DNA of 64,000 bases, from contig NZ_AAYC01000001.1 in NCBI RefSeq assembly GCF_000169455.1, positions 458,001 through 522,000 of the forward strand, written 5' to 3'. The notes beneath the pieces are model-generated. The model saw only the letters and a list, made by a program, of their open reading frames with translations, was not told the DNA's origin and did no database searches. A program made the position numbers and the translations under genes. The stretch is from Roseobacter sp. SK209-2-6 (GTDB lineage Bacteria; Pseudomonadota; Alphaproteobacteria; Rhodobacterales; Rhodobacteraceae). The stretch's first letter is position 1. Each line of letters begins with the position of its first letter. Positions 18,121 to 26,077 of this stretch are shown here, one piece after another.

Positions 18121-18154
18121 CCCTCTGGCATCTGATATCTCAGATGTCAGAGGG
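18121..18154 (+). promoter_or_regulatory. 34-bp inverted repeat ahead of the TRAP operon, probable GntR operator
   Basis: CCCTCTGGCATCTGATA faces TCTCAGATGTCAGAGGG; 15 of 17 positions pair. Its core ATCTGATATCTCAGAT (18130-18145) matches 14 of 16 bases of a site at 27139-27154 beside the GntR gene. It ends 23 bases before the dctP ATG. No U-tract follows, so it is more likely an operator than a terminator. Confidence 0.75.
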
Positions 18155-18177
18155 AATCTGGTTCAAGGGAGGAAACC

Positions 18178-19176
18178 ATGTTTAGTAAACCCGCAATCGC
18201 GCTTGGTGCGGTTCTGTCGGCAGGCCTTGCACTCGCTGCATCGGCTGAAACAGTCATCAAAATAGGCCACGGTGCCGCTGAAACGTTCCACATGCACCGA
18301 GCGTTGCTGAAATTCGAGGAGTTGGTCGAGGCCGGTTCGGGCGGGGAAATCGATGTCCAGATCTTCCCGTCCTCCCAAATGGGGCCTGACCGTGAAATGA
18401 TCGAAGGCGTTCAGACTGGTGTTCTGGAGATGGCCATTCCGCCATCATCCTTCTTTGCGGGTTGGGATCCTGCATTCGCCGTCATCGAACTTCCTTACAT
18501 GTACGCCTCAAAGGATATTGCCTTTGACGTGCTCGACAGTGAAGCAGGTGATGGCATGCTCGCACGGGTCGAGGATCAGGGCCTGGTCGGGCTGGGCTGG
18601 CTGGAACTGGGGGTGCGCAATGTCACCAACAATATCCGCCCGATTACCTCTCCGGCGGACCTGGAAGGTATCAAGCTGAGAACAATGAAGGTCCCGGCTC
18701 ATGTGGCGACCTTCGAGACTCTCGGGGCCAACCCCACGCCTATGAATTTTGGCGAGGTATATTCCGCCCTTCAGCAGGGGGTGATTGACGGGCAGGAGAA
18801 TCCGCTGGCGATCATCACGTCGCAACGGTTCTACGAAGTTCAGAAATTCCTTTCCACAACGGGCCATGTTTTTGCCGTCTATATGCCGGTCGTTTCCAAG
18901 CCGTTCTTTGACAGCCTATCAGAAGAGCACCAGCAGCTGATCCGTGAATCCATGGCGGCTGCACGTGCTCACCAGGCAGAACTGGTTGCATCAGAAGATG
19001 CGGCACAGCTGGAGAAAATTCGGTCTGCAGGCGTCGAAGTCCTCGAGTTGACCGCCGAGCAGCGGCAGGCCTTTGCCGATCAGACCGAAAGCGTGCGTTT
19101 GCAGTACCGCGAGGAAGTTGGCGCCGGGAACTATGATGCCTGGGTTGCTGCGGTAAGTGCCGCAAGCGGCAACTGA
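18178..19176 (+). CDS. dctP: TRAP transporter solute-binding protein (DctP type)
   Basis: The protein has 332 residues with a signal peptide (residues 1-23, ending ALAASA before ETVIKIGHG). The mature part is a DctP-family binding protein: GHGAAETFHMHRALLKFEELV at the N-terminus, then GIKLRTMKVPAH, which holds the conserved Arg that grips a substrate carboxylate, and FGEVYSALQQGVIDGQENP, the family signature. It captures an organic acid in the periplasm and hands it to the DctQM permease. Gene context (sugar-acid kinase and aldolase) suggests a hexonate or deoxy-ketohexonate. A good GGGAGG ribosome site precedes it, and an intergenic hairpin follows. Confidence 0.92.
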   Translation: MFSKPAIALGAVLSAGLALAASAETVIKIGHGAAETFHMHRALLKFEELVEAGSGGEIDVQIFPSSQMGPDREMIEGVQTGVLEMAIPPSSFFAGWDPAFAVIELPYMYASKDIAFDVLDSEAGDGMLARVEDQGLVGLGWLELGVRNVTNNIRPITSPADLEGIKLRTMKVPAHVATFETLGANPTPMNFGEVYSALQQGVIDGQENPLAIITSQRFYEVQKFLSTTGHVFAVYMPVVSKPFFDSLSEEHQQLIRESMAAARAHQAELVASEDAAQLEKIRSAGVEVLELTAEQRQAFADQTESVRLQYREEVGAGNYDAWVAAVSAASGN

Positions 19177-19200
19177 TGGCCGCTTAGAACTGCCGTAGAC

Positions 19201-19229
19201 TGGTGCCCGCGTTGTCCACACGGGCACCA
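19201..19229 (+). promoter_or_regulatory. Intercistronic hairpin between dctP and dctQ
   Basis: A perfect 9-bp stem (TGGTGCCCG/CGGGCACCA) with an 11-nt loop lies 24 bases after dctP and 22 before dctQ, without a U-tract. Such hairpins after a binding-protein gene often protect the upstream mRNA from 3' decay, giving more binding protein than permease; that role is inferred here. Confidence 0.65.
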
Positions 19230-19251
19230 GCCGTTCCTTGGGAGGGGAAAC

Positions 19252-19737
19252 ATGTCGGGTTTGAAATGGCTGGATAAGAACGCGGAGAAGGTCTTCGCAA
19301 GCTTGCTTTTGGCCGCAATTGTGCTGCTGATCTCTGGCAACGTCTTTATGCGCTATATTATGAATGCCTCTCTTTCCTGGGGTGAGGAACTGACGCTTTG
19401 GCTCTTCGTCTGGTTTGTCTGGATCGGGGTCAGTTACGCTTTTCATACGGGTGATCACGTCCGCATCACCGTGCTGCGGGATGTGCTGAGCAAGCGCTCA
19501 CGCCTCATCGCAGACAGCATCATCGCCATCCTGGTGCTCGGGTTTCTGCTGGCACTGGCATATGAGTGCATCAAGCTGATCCGCATGCCCTTTATCACAA
19601 GCCAGACTTCGGTGGTTCTGGGGCTTCCCATCCCAATTCTCTATGCTTCGGCGCCGGTTGGAGCAGTCCTGTCAGCAATCCGCGTCATTCAGCATTTGTT
19701 TCGAACCTTGCGCCTGATAGCGCACAGCAAGGCATGA
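19252..19737 (+). CDS. dctQ: TRAP transporter small permease subunit
   Basis: The protein has 161 residues with four hydrophobic segments. The family pattern appears as SGNVFMRYIMNASLSWGEELTLWLFVWFVWIGVSYAF, where the WxEE motif and following aromatic helix are typical of DctQ. It pairs with the large permease in the inner membrane and is needed for sodium-driven uptake. GGAGGGG precedes the ATG. It is followed ten bases later by dctM, so the two are a coupled pair. Confidence 0.9.
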   Translation: MSGLKWLDKNAEKVFASLLLAAIVLLISGNVFMRYIMNASLSWGEELTLWLFVWFVWIGVSYAFHTGDHVRITVLRDVLSKRSRLIADSIIAILVLGFLLALAYECIKLIRMPFITSQTSVVLGLPIPILYASAPVGAVLSAIRVIQHLFRTLRLIAHSKA

Positions 19738-19747
19738 GGGGGACATC

Positions 19748-21031
19748 ATGCTCGCCACTACTCTTTTTCTGACGCTTTTTGCGCTTCTGCTGTTCAGTGT
19801 TCCGATCGGCATTTGCCTTGGTCTGGCTACGATGACCGTCATGGTTTTTGTCGACGGCACCCCGCCGATGGTTCTGCTGGCGCGATCGGTCGTGACAGGC
19901 GCAGATTCATTCCCGTTGATCGCAGTCCCCTTGTTCATTCTGGCCGGTGACCTGATGCAGCATGGCGGCATGTCCCGCCGTATCGTTGGCTTCGCCAATG
20001 CTCTTATCGGACATATTCGCGGCGGGCTTGCCTATGTGAATGTCTTGGCTTGCGTGTTCTTTGCGGCCATTTCCGGATCCTCACCTGCAACCGTCGCCGC
20101 CATCGGATCGAACATGATCCCGGAGATGGAAAAAGTTGGCTACACCCGGCGCTTCAGCGGCGCACTGACGGCCTCTTCCGGGATGATTGGCGTGATGATC
20201 CCGCCCAGCATCCCGTTCATCATCTATGGGGTTACCGCCGAGGTTTCGATTGGGAAGCTGTTTCTCGCTGGTGTCGTTCCCGGCATTCTCTTTGCTCTGA
20301 TGTTCATGCTGGTTGCGCGTATCCTGTTGCGCAACGACGTGATGGTGCAGGAGTCCACCACCACGTTTTCCGGTGCCGGTGTCTGGCAGAGTTTTCGGAG
20401 TTCGATTTGGGCACTGCTTGTTCCAGGCATCATCCTGGGCGGGATTTATACAGGCATCTTCACCCCCACGGAAGCAGGCGCCGTCGCCGTTGTCTATGCA
20501 GCACTCATTGGGATTTTTGTCTATCGCGACATCACCGTAAAAGACCTGCCTGAAATCCTTGCCGGCAGTGCCAGAACCAGCGGCACCATTCTGGTTCTGG
20601 TGGTCATGGCAACCGCATTTGGCAGGCTGATCACCCTAGCGCGCATCCCATCGGAGCTGGCAGCAGCGATCACCAGCCTGTCAGACAACCCGATCATGAT
20701 CCTGCTGCTGATCAATCTGCTGCTGCTGGTAATCGGCATGTTCATGGAAACGATTTCTTCGATCATCATAATGACGCCGATCCTGTTGCCGGTTGCGACT
20801 GCTCTGGGTGTCGACCCGATAGTCTTTGGCGTCATTCTGGCGGTCAATCTAGCCATCGGTTTCTGCACACCTCCCCTGGGCGTAAACCTGTTCGTGGCCA
20901 GCAGTATCTCGAAGATTTCCATCGAGCAGCTTAGCCGGGCCATCCTGCCCTTCTTTGCCGGCATGCTGATCCTGCTGATCCTGGTCACCTATGTACCGGC
21001 CATTTCGCTTGCACTGCCGTCGCTGTGGTAA
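19748..21031 (+). CDS. dctM: TRAP transporter large permease subunit
   Basis: The protein has 427 residues with about twelve membrane segments, the full length for DctM. Typical elements are FPLIAVPLFILAGDLM near residue 60, the AISGSSPATVAAIGS motif, GMIGVMIPPSIPFIIYG, and the repeat-related FMETISSIIIMTPILLPVA and NLAIGFCTPPLGVNLFV in the second half. It carries the sodium-coupled transport path for the acid delivered by DctP. It lies ten bases after dctQ and 31 bases before the FMN oxidase gene, so the four form one transcription unit. Confidence 0.94.
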   Translation: MLATTLFLTLFALLLFSVPIGICLGLATMTVMVFVDGTPPMVLLARSVVTGADSFPLIAVPLFILAGDLMQHGGMSRRIVGFANALIGHIRGGLAYVNVLACVFFAAISGSSPATVAAIGSNMIPEMEKVGYTRRFSGALTASSGMIGVMIPPSIPFIIYGVTAEVSIGKLFLAGVVPGILFALMFMLVARILLRNDVMVQESTTTFSGAGVWQSFRSSIWALLVPGIILGGIYTGIFTPTEAGAVAVVYAALIGIFVYRDITVKDLPEILAGSARTSGTILVLVVMATAFGRLITLARIPSELAAAITSLSDNPIMILLLINLLLLVIGMFMETISSIIIMTPILLPVATALGVDPIVFGVILAVNLAIGFCTPPLGVNLFVASSISKISIEQLSRAILPFFAGMLILLILVTYVPAISLALPSLW

Positions 21032-21062
21032 AACCTTCACTCAATAACATGGCGTACCGCTA

Positions 21063-22208
21063 ATGGACCTAGACCTGTCACACCCCTCAATCGAAGACCT
21101 GCGGCGGGCGGCGCAAAAGCGGATACCGAAATTCGCTTTCGAGTATCTCGACAGCGCAACCGGCCGTGAATTGGGGCTCAAGGTGAACCGTGACGCGCTT
21201 GATGCGGTCGGCTTCATGCCGAGCGTCCTATGTGGTCGGACAAAGGCCAATCTGCAAACAAATTTGCTTGGTCAGTGCTATGACCTGCCCTTCGGGATTG
21301 CACCGGTCGGCATGTCCGGCCTGATGTGGGCCGGCGCAGAGCGTATGCTGGCGCAGGCTGCTGTTGCGCACAACATACCGTTTTCGCTGTCCAGCGTGGC
21401 GGTAGCGTCACCGGAGGATGTTTCACCCTATATCGGTCAGAACGGATGGTTTCAGCACTACCCGGTGAATTCGGCCGACCTGCGCCGCAAGATGCTGCCC
21501 CGGATCAAGGCAGCCGGGTTTCACACGCTCATCATCACCGTCGATGTCCCGGAAGAAAGCAGGCGCGAGCGTCAGAGGCGGGCAAACCTGACAGTGCCGC
21601 CAAAAACCGACCTCAGGACGCTGACCGAAATGGCGGCAAGGCCGACCTGGTGCCTGGCACATCTGCGCGAAGGCATCATACCGCGCATGAGGTTCTTTGA
21701 CGACTATGTGCCGCAACGCGGCCGGGAAAGCTTCACCCATGCCGGTGCCCTCATTCGGGGTATCCCGGATTGGCGATACCTGCAGGAACTGCGCGGCGAA
21801 TGGGATGGGCATCTGATCGTCAAAGGGGTGCTGCGGCCAGAAGACGCTCAGCGCATGGTGGATCTTGGTGCAGATTGCATCTGGGTGTCTAACCATTCAG
21901 GCCGCCAATTCGAAGCCGGGCCAGCCGTCATCGATCAACTGCCGAAAATCCGCGAGGCCGTTGGACCGGACGTCCCGCTCATCTATGACTCCGGCATCGC
22001 CTGGGGGCTGGATATCATGCGGGCCCTGGCTAAGGGTGCGAATTTCGTTATGGTTGGCCGCGCGTTTCAGTATGCCGTCGCGGCATTCGGAGCCAAGGGC
22101 ATCGACCATCTCGTGCATGTACTGAAGGCGGACGTCGCTGCAAACATGAGCCAGCTGGGAGTTGAACAGCTGGGCCAACTGTCACAATACCTATTAAAGG
22201 ATAAGTGA
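21063..22208 (+). CDS. FMN-dependent alpha-hydroxy-acid oxidising enzyme
   Basis: The protein has 381 residues of the glycolate oxidase / L-lactate dehydrogenase barrel family. IVKGV supplies the conserved Lys, and SNHSGRQ holds the catalytic His and substrate Arg. In the FMN-phosphate loop the usual GGVRRG is replaced by SGIAWG, so the two Arg are absent, while VMVGRAFQYAVAAFG further on resembles a Rhizobiales/Rhodobacterales subfamily. It should oxidise an L-2-hydroxyacid to a 2-oxoacid, passing electrons to quinone or oxygen. It closes the TRAP operon, so the imported acid may be its substrate. The ribosome site is weak; a four-codon frame (21050-21064) overlaps the start. Confidence 0.87.
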   Translation: MDLDLSHPSIEDLRRAAQKRIPKFAFEYLDSATGRELGLKVNRDALDAVGFMPSVLCGRTKANLQTNLLGQCYDLPFGIAPVGMSGLMWAGAERMLAQAAVAHNIPFSLSSVAVASPEDVSPYIGQNGWFQHYPVNSADLRRKMLPRIKAAGFHTLIITVDVPEESRRERQRRANLTVPPKTDLRTLTEMAARPTWCLAHLREGIIPRMRFFDDYVPQRGRESFTHAGALIRGIPDWRYLQELRGEWDGHLIVKGVLRPEDAQRMVDLGADCIWVSNHSGRQFEAGPAVIDQLPKIREAVGPDVPLIYDSGIAWGLDIMRALAKGANFVMVGRAFQYAVAAFGAKGIDHLVHVLKADVAANMSQLGVEQLGQLSQYLLKDK

Positions 22209-22241
22209 CCCGGTCGCACGAAGGCCAGCGCTTTGAGCCGG

Positions 22242-22646
22242 TCAATCTGCAGACTGCTTAAGCAGACTTTCCACAATCAGATCTGCCGTTGAGCGCGAGC
22301 AGGCCATCGGCAGATCGTAAACGATTGCAAGACGCGTCAATGCTTTGACATCAACGTCATGCGGCATAGGGGAGAGCGGATCGACGAAGAAGATCAGAGC
22401 GTCAAGCCTCTCTTCGCAGATCAATGCGCCGATCTGCTGATCGCCGCCTAGCGGGCCGCTTTTCAAACAGGTGACATCCAACGCCGGGAAGGCTTTTTGA
22501 ATCCGCCCGCCGGTCGTGCCTGTTGACACGATACGAACTGCCGCCAGGCAGGGCTGATGACGCCCCACCCAGGCTACGAGATCATTTTTTTTGGCATCAT
22601 GCGCAACAAGCGCAATACAAAACCCGTCAGCGGATGAATTGCTCAA
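22242..22646 (-). CDS. mgsA: Methylglyoxal synthase
   Basis: The protein has 134 residues. [36 protein letters not shown] and [18 protein letters not shown] match MgsA, including the phosphate-binding GTTG, the catalytic Asp in GGDQQ and the HD pair. It turns dihydroxyacetone phosphate into methylglyoxal and phosphate, a bypass of lower glycolysis. The only possible start is a TTG at 22646, preceded by AGGAG nine bases upstream and overlapping the cupin gene by 20 bases. It ends the seven-gene operon, an unusual place for mgsA, which generally stands alone. Confidence 0.9.
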   Translation of the reverse strand: MSNSSADGFCIALVAHDAKKNDLVAWVGRHQPCLAAVRIVSTGTTGGRIQKAFPALDVTCLKSGPLGGDQQIGALICEERLDALIFFVDPLSPMPHDVDVKALTRLAIVYDLPMACSRSTADLIVESLLKQSAD

Positions 22647-23142
22647 CGTAGTCTTCTCCTAGCCCGACTTCCGCAAAGTGTTTCCGGCAGAGATCAATCT
22701 TGGTGAAGACATCTTCGTAGCCGGTTACTTCGCCCCAAGGATCTACATAGCACATTACACCATTGACCTGGAAATAGGTGACCATCTCTTCGACATCGTC
22801 CGGTACGACAAGCGTGTGTGTTTCCCCCGGCGGCTCGTAGACATAGCCGCCCTCTTCGGCGACCCAGTCATGTTCGAGGTAGTGCCAACGCCCTTTCAGG
22901 ACAAAGCCGTGGACGGGTTGCGGATGACGATGCCGCGACAGCACCCCAGCTTTTTTGACCTTCAAGAGGTTCATCCAATAGCCTTGCGACCGGTTCAGGC
23001 AGAGCGGCCGGAACCAGACATTTTCTGCCTGCGGCACCCAGAGTTTTTCGTCTTCGCTCATGGCGTTGGGGATCACGATTTCTTCCTGCGCGTCCTTCGG
23101 GAAGGGCAATTGATAGGGCATGCGGCTCGTGTCTTCGGTCAT
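22627..23142 (-). CDS. Cupin protein, 2,4'-dihydroxyacetophenone dioxygenase family
   Basis: The protein has 171 residues with one cupin barrel. [43 protein letters not shown] shows both cupin motifs with metal ligands HxH, then E or H, and a distal His. The family is named after a ring-chain-cleaving dioxygenase but most members are uncharacterised; in a sugar-acid operon an isomerase or epimerase role is as likely as dioxygenation. The ATG at 23142 has AGGAGG upstream. It follows the SDR gene by 10 bases. Confidence 0.83.
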   Translation of the reverse strand: MTEDTSRMPYQLPFPKDAQEEIVIPNAMSEDEKLWVPQAENVWFRPLCLNRSQGYWMNLLKVKKAGVLSRHRHPQPVHGFVLKGRWHYLEHDWVAEEGGYVYEPPGETHTLVVPDDVEEMVTYFQVNGVMCYVDPWGEVTGYEDVFTKIDLCRKHFAEVGLGEDYVEQFIR

Positions 23143-23152
23143 GTCTTCCTCC

Positions 23153-23854
23153 TCACATCGCGAGATAACCACCGTCAACCGGGTAAACCGATCCGGTGAC
23201 AAAGCTGGCATTTTCGCTTAGTAGCCACCGCACTAGCGCGCCGACTTCTTCGGGTTTCCCCCAACGTTTCATTGGGGTGCGCGCCATGATCCCCGCTGTC
23301 CGATCCGGGTCGTCGCGCAGGCCTTGGGTCATTTCCGTCTCGATCCATCCCGGGGCGATAGCGTTGACCCGGACGCCATTCTCGGCCCACTTGCCAGCCA
23401 GCGCCTTCGTCAACTGGGCGACCCCACCCTTTGAGGCGGAGTAAGCCGGGACCAATGGCCCGCCAAAGGAACTGAGCATAGAGGCTGTATTGACGATGGC
23501 CCCGCCTTTTTTCGCCAGTAAAGGATGAGCCGCAAGGCAACAGCGCATAGTGCCGGTCAGGTTCACATCCAAAACCTTAGCAAACACGTCAATGTCGTAT
23601 TCCCCACCACGCAGAAGAATGCCTGCACAGTTCACCAATGCGTCGAGACGCGACAAATCTCCAAAAACTGCATCAACAGAGTTCTGATCGGTGACATCGA
23701 GAAGCCGGAGCGTAATCCCTTTCTGGTTCTCGAAACCGTCCAGTTCAGGCTGGGACACGGATGCGGCGATGACGGACCAGCCTGCCTCGGCCAGAGCCCG
23801 TGCGACGCCTGCGCCAATACCCCCTGTGCCGCCAGTTACAAGGACCTGTTTCAA
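23153..23854 (-). CDS. SDR-family NAD(P)-dependent oxidoreductase
   Basis: The protein has 233 residues, a classical short-chain dehydrogenase: VTGGTGGIGAGVARALA (cofactor loop), VNCAGIL, the catalytic Ser in NTASML, and YSASKGG with the Tyr-Lys pair, then APGWIETEM and a C-terminal PVDGGYLA. It starts with TTG inside the stop of the aldolase gene (TTGA overlap), so translation is coupled. It probably oxidises or reduces a hydroxyl of the sugar acid. In alginate-type pathways an SDR makes 2-keto-3-deoxygluconate from an unsaturated uronate product, one possible role here. Confidence 0.88.
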   Translation of the reverse strand: MKQVLVTGGTGGIGAGVARALAEAGWSVIAASVSQPELDGFENQKGITLRLLDVTDQNSVDAVFGDLSRLDALVNCAGILLRGGEYDIDVFAKVLDVNLTGTMRCCLAAHPLLAKKGGAIVNTASMLSSFGGPLVPAYSASKGGVAQLTKALAGKWAENGVRVNAIAPGWIETEMTQGLRDDPDRTAGIMARTPMKRWGKPEEVGALVRWLLSENASFVTGSVYPVDGGYLAM

Positions 23855-24477
23855 TCCAGTTCCTCCCAGGCGCTGACGAAGGCGCGGGCGCGCCTAGCGA
23901 TATCATCCAGTGCATAGCTCGGTTTGAACAGTGCTGACCCAAGACCATACCCGTCCACACCCGCTGCGTGATACGGGGCCATCGTTTCGGGTGTGATCCC
24001 GCCTACCGCCGCCACGACAGCATTTTTTGGCAGCACGGCGCGCATGGCTGCGATGGCTGCCGGAGGCACCAGTTCCGCCGGAAAAAACTTGAGCACAGAG
24101 GCGCCGATATCCAGTGCCGCAAACGCCTCGGATGGGGTCATGACGCCCGGGCACCAATATAGCCCGCGGGAAACGGCCTTGCGCCCGACGTCAGGATTCA
24201 TGTTCGGCGACACGATGATCCGCCCACCCGCGTCAGCGACAGCCTCGACTTGATCCACTGTCAGAACGGTGCCTGCGCCGACAATGGCCGTCTGCCCGTG
24301 GTGCTGCGCGATAAATTCGATCGACGAGAGCGGTTCAGGAGAGTTCAGAGGAACCTCGATAATCCGAAAGCCAGTCTCGACAAGCGTGTCCGCTACGGGC
24401 AGAGCGTTCTCCGTCTCCAGCCCTCTCAGGATCGCAATCAGCGCATTCCGAGAGAGTGCGGTCGCGAGATCTATCAT
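23851..24477 (-). CDS. dgoA: 2-dehydro-3-deoxy-6-phosphogalactonate aldolase
   Basis: The protein has 208 residues, a KDPG/KDPGal aldolase barrel. IAILRGLE is the N-terminal family motif, VGAGTVLT follows, and VLKFFPAE holds the Schiff-base Lys (usually LKLFPAE); the dehydratase-water Glu sits in IIEVPLNSPE. It cleaves the phosphorylated deoxy-ketoacid to pyruvate and glyceraldehyde 3-phosphate. Pairing with DgoK supports the galactonate rather than the Entner-Doudoroff enzyme. It overlaps dgoK by four bases. Confidence 0.9.
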   Translation of the reverse strand: MIDLATALSRNALIAILRGLETENALPVADTLVETGFRIIEVPLNSPEPLSSIEFIAQHHGQTAIVGAGTVLTVDQVEAVADAGGRIIVSPNMNPDVGRKAVSRGLYWCPGVMTPSEAFAALDIGASVLKFFPAELVPPAAIAAMRAVLPKNAVVAAVGGITPETMAPYHAAGVDGYGLGSALFKPSYALDDIARRARAFVSAWEELD

Positions 24478-25394
24478 CCAACCACCCCCGCGGCCCGGGC
24501 AATATGGAAATGTCCTTTTGCAACAATGTCATCAGGCGCATGTCTGCTTTCGTAGCCAGCGGTATTAAGTGCAATTTCGTATCGCTCTGACAAATCGCTT
24601 CGTCCTACAATGGTGATTGGGCCAAGACCTTCGGCGTCAGCCGTTGCAGCAGCGACTTCGGTCCCGATCAGCAATCCTGACATGTAGTCCGCCGCCGCAG
24701 CATCTGGGATTTTCCCCATCAGAGGAAGTGTGCGGACATGAAAGAGGCCGTGAAGCAGGTTTGACTGCCCTTCGAGCCCCGCTTTTACACCCATCACGAA
24801 CGCCTCTTTGCTGAAGGCATTGTCTTTCATCAAGGTGCCAAGGATCGTGTGCCCTTTCAAAGCGGCAAAAACCTCGCCCGTCATATAGGTCGAGAAGTCC
24901 TTGATCTCTCCTTCCGCGACCTGAACCCACTTGCTGTGCGTTCCCGGCATCACAAATGTGCCGCCGCTCAAACCAAGCGAGGAGGCCCCGATAATCTGGG
25001 TCTCTTCACCACGCATAACGTCCGGCCCTCCTGTGTCCTCGGTTGAGGCGCCGGTGACAAAGTGGATGCGCGTGCCATTTGCCGCCTTATGCAGGACCAG
25101 AGAGCGAGCCAGATCACCCGCACTCAACGGCATTTCAGCATAGGGTGTTTCCACCCAGCCGTTCCGGCTGGTGATCATGCCAGATGCCATGACCGGAAGA
25201 TCAGTACTGGCAACCCAGGGAGCAATGAGACGGTCAAGGACCTCCTCAAAAGCATGGCCATCGATCTGCATGATGCCCTCGGAGGACGCCACACTGTCGA
25301 TCACCTCACCATCCGCAGCTATGAGAAAAGCACGGAGCGATGACGTCCCCCAGTCCACGCCGATCAGGGCGGGTTCAGATACGGCCGAATTCAT
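24474..25394 (-). CDS. dgoK: 2-dehydro-3-deoxygalactonokinase
   Basis: The protein has 306 residues. LIGVDWGTSSLRAFLI at the N-terminus is the phosphate-binding strand of the ASKHA fold as found in DgoK, followed by MASGMITSRNGWVETPY and MPGTHSKWVQV. It phosphorylates 2-keto-3-deoxygalactonate on C6 using ATP. It overlaps the RraA-like gene by 20 bases and the aldolase gene by four, so the kinase-aldolase step is tightly coupled. A galactonate dehydratase, the usual provider of its substrate, is not in the window. Confidence 0.9.
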   Translation of the reverse strand: MNSAVSEPALIGVDWGTSSLRAFLIAADGEVIDSVASSEGIMQIDGHAFEEVLDRLIAPWVASTDLPVMASGMITSRNGWVETPYAEMPLSAGDLARSLVLHKAANGTRIHFVTGASTEDTGGPDVMRGEETQIIGASSLGLSGGTFVMPGTHSKWVQVAEGEIKDFSTYMTGEVFAALKGHTILGTLMKDNAFSKEAFVMGVKAGLEGQSNLLHGLFHVRTLPLMGKIPDAAAADYMSGLLIGTEVAAATADAEGLGPITIVGRSDLSERYEIALNTAGYESRHAPDDIVAKGHFHIARAAGVVG

Positions 25395-26064
25395 TCAGCA
25401 GATCCTCTACGGTTTTGCCCTGAGCAACCCATTCGCGGGTCTTTTCTTCGCGGTCCGCCTGCTCCTGAGCCAGACGCACGGTTTCTTCGGCGATTTCCTG
25501 AGGAACCACCACGACGCCCATCAGGTCGGCAACAATGAAATCACCGGGGTTCACCACGACGCCACCACAGGCGATCGGCACATTGATCGACAGCTCTTCC
25601 TTGCGTTCGGAGAACATCGTGTGGGTGCCGCGCGGCGTGATTGCGCGAGTCCAGATCGGCCAGTTGATGTCTTCCAGCTCGTCCGTGTCGCGCCCGGTGC
25701 CATCGACAATCATGCCGCGGATGCCACGGTTCTTGGCCAGGCCACCCATCAGGCCGCCGCAGACAGAGGTTTGCTGATCCCCGCCCGCATCTACAACGAT
25801 CACATCGCCGGGCTGGGCCATTTCAAGCGCCTTCAAAGGATCTACGAGGTCGCCTTTTGACAGTTGCACTGTCACGGCCTGACCAGTCACTTTTGCGCGG
25901 AACGCCGGCTTGATGGCACTGTCCATGACACCGGTGCGGTATTGCACATCAGCGAAGATGGCGGCTGCGGAATAGGCCTCGAGCACCTTGTCGAACTTCT
26001 TCAGCAGCTCCGGGTTGCGCTCAAATTCGTTGAAGACCCTGAGGTCTGTGCTGACGTCTGGCAT
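25375..26064 (-). CDS. RraA-like / HMG aldolase family protein
   Basis: The protein has 229 residues. DVIVVDAGGDQQTSVCGGLMGGLAKNRGIRGMIVDGTGRD is the family core: GG then RG, with the Arg and Asp in DGxxRD that place pyruvate enolate and metal in 4-hydroxy-4-methyl-2-oxoglutarate aldolases. True RraA of gamma-proteobacteria inhibits RNase E, but many homologues in sugar and aromatic operons are aldolases or decarboxylases of 2-oxoacids. Context favours an aldolase here. AGGAGG precedes the ATG at 26064, and the gene is the second of seven in the operon. Confidence 0.82.
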   Translation of the reverse strand: MPDVSTDLRVFNEFERNPELLKKFDKVLEAYSAAAIFADVQYRTGVMDSAIKPAFRAKVTGQAVTVQLSKGDLVDPLKALEMAQPGDVIVVDAGGDQQTSVCGGLMGGLAKNRGIRGMIVDGTGRDTDELEDINWPIWTRAITPRGTHTMFSERKEELSINVPIACGGVVVNPGDFIVADLMGVVVVPQEIAEETVRLAQEQADREEKTREWVAQGKTVEDLLNEFGRI

Positions 26065-26077
26065 TTTGTGCCTCCTG

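Noticed and set aside
18121-18154. The 34-bp inverted repeat read as an intrinsic terminator
   Set aside because: No U-tract follows on either strand, and its core recurs beside the gntR gene, which fits an operator better.
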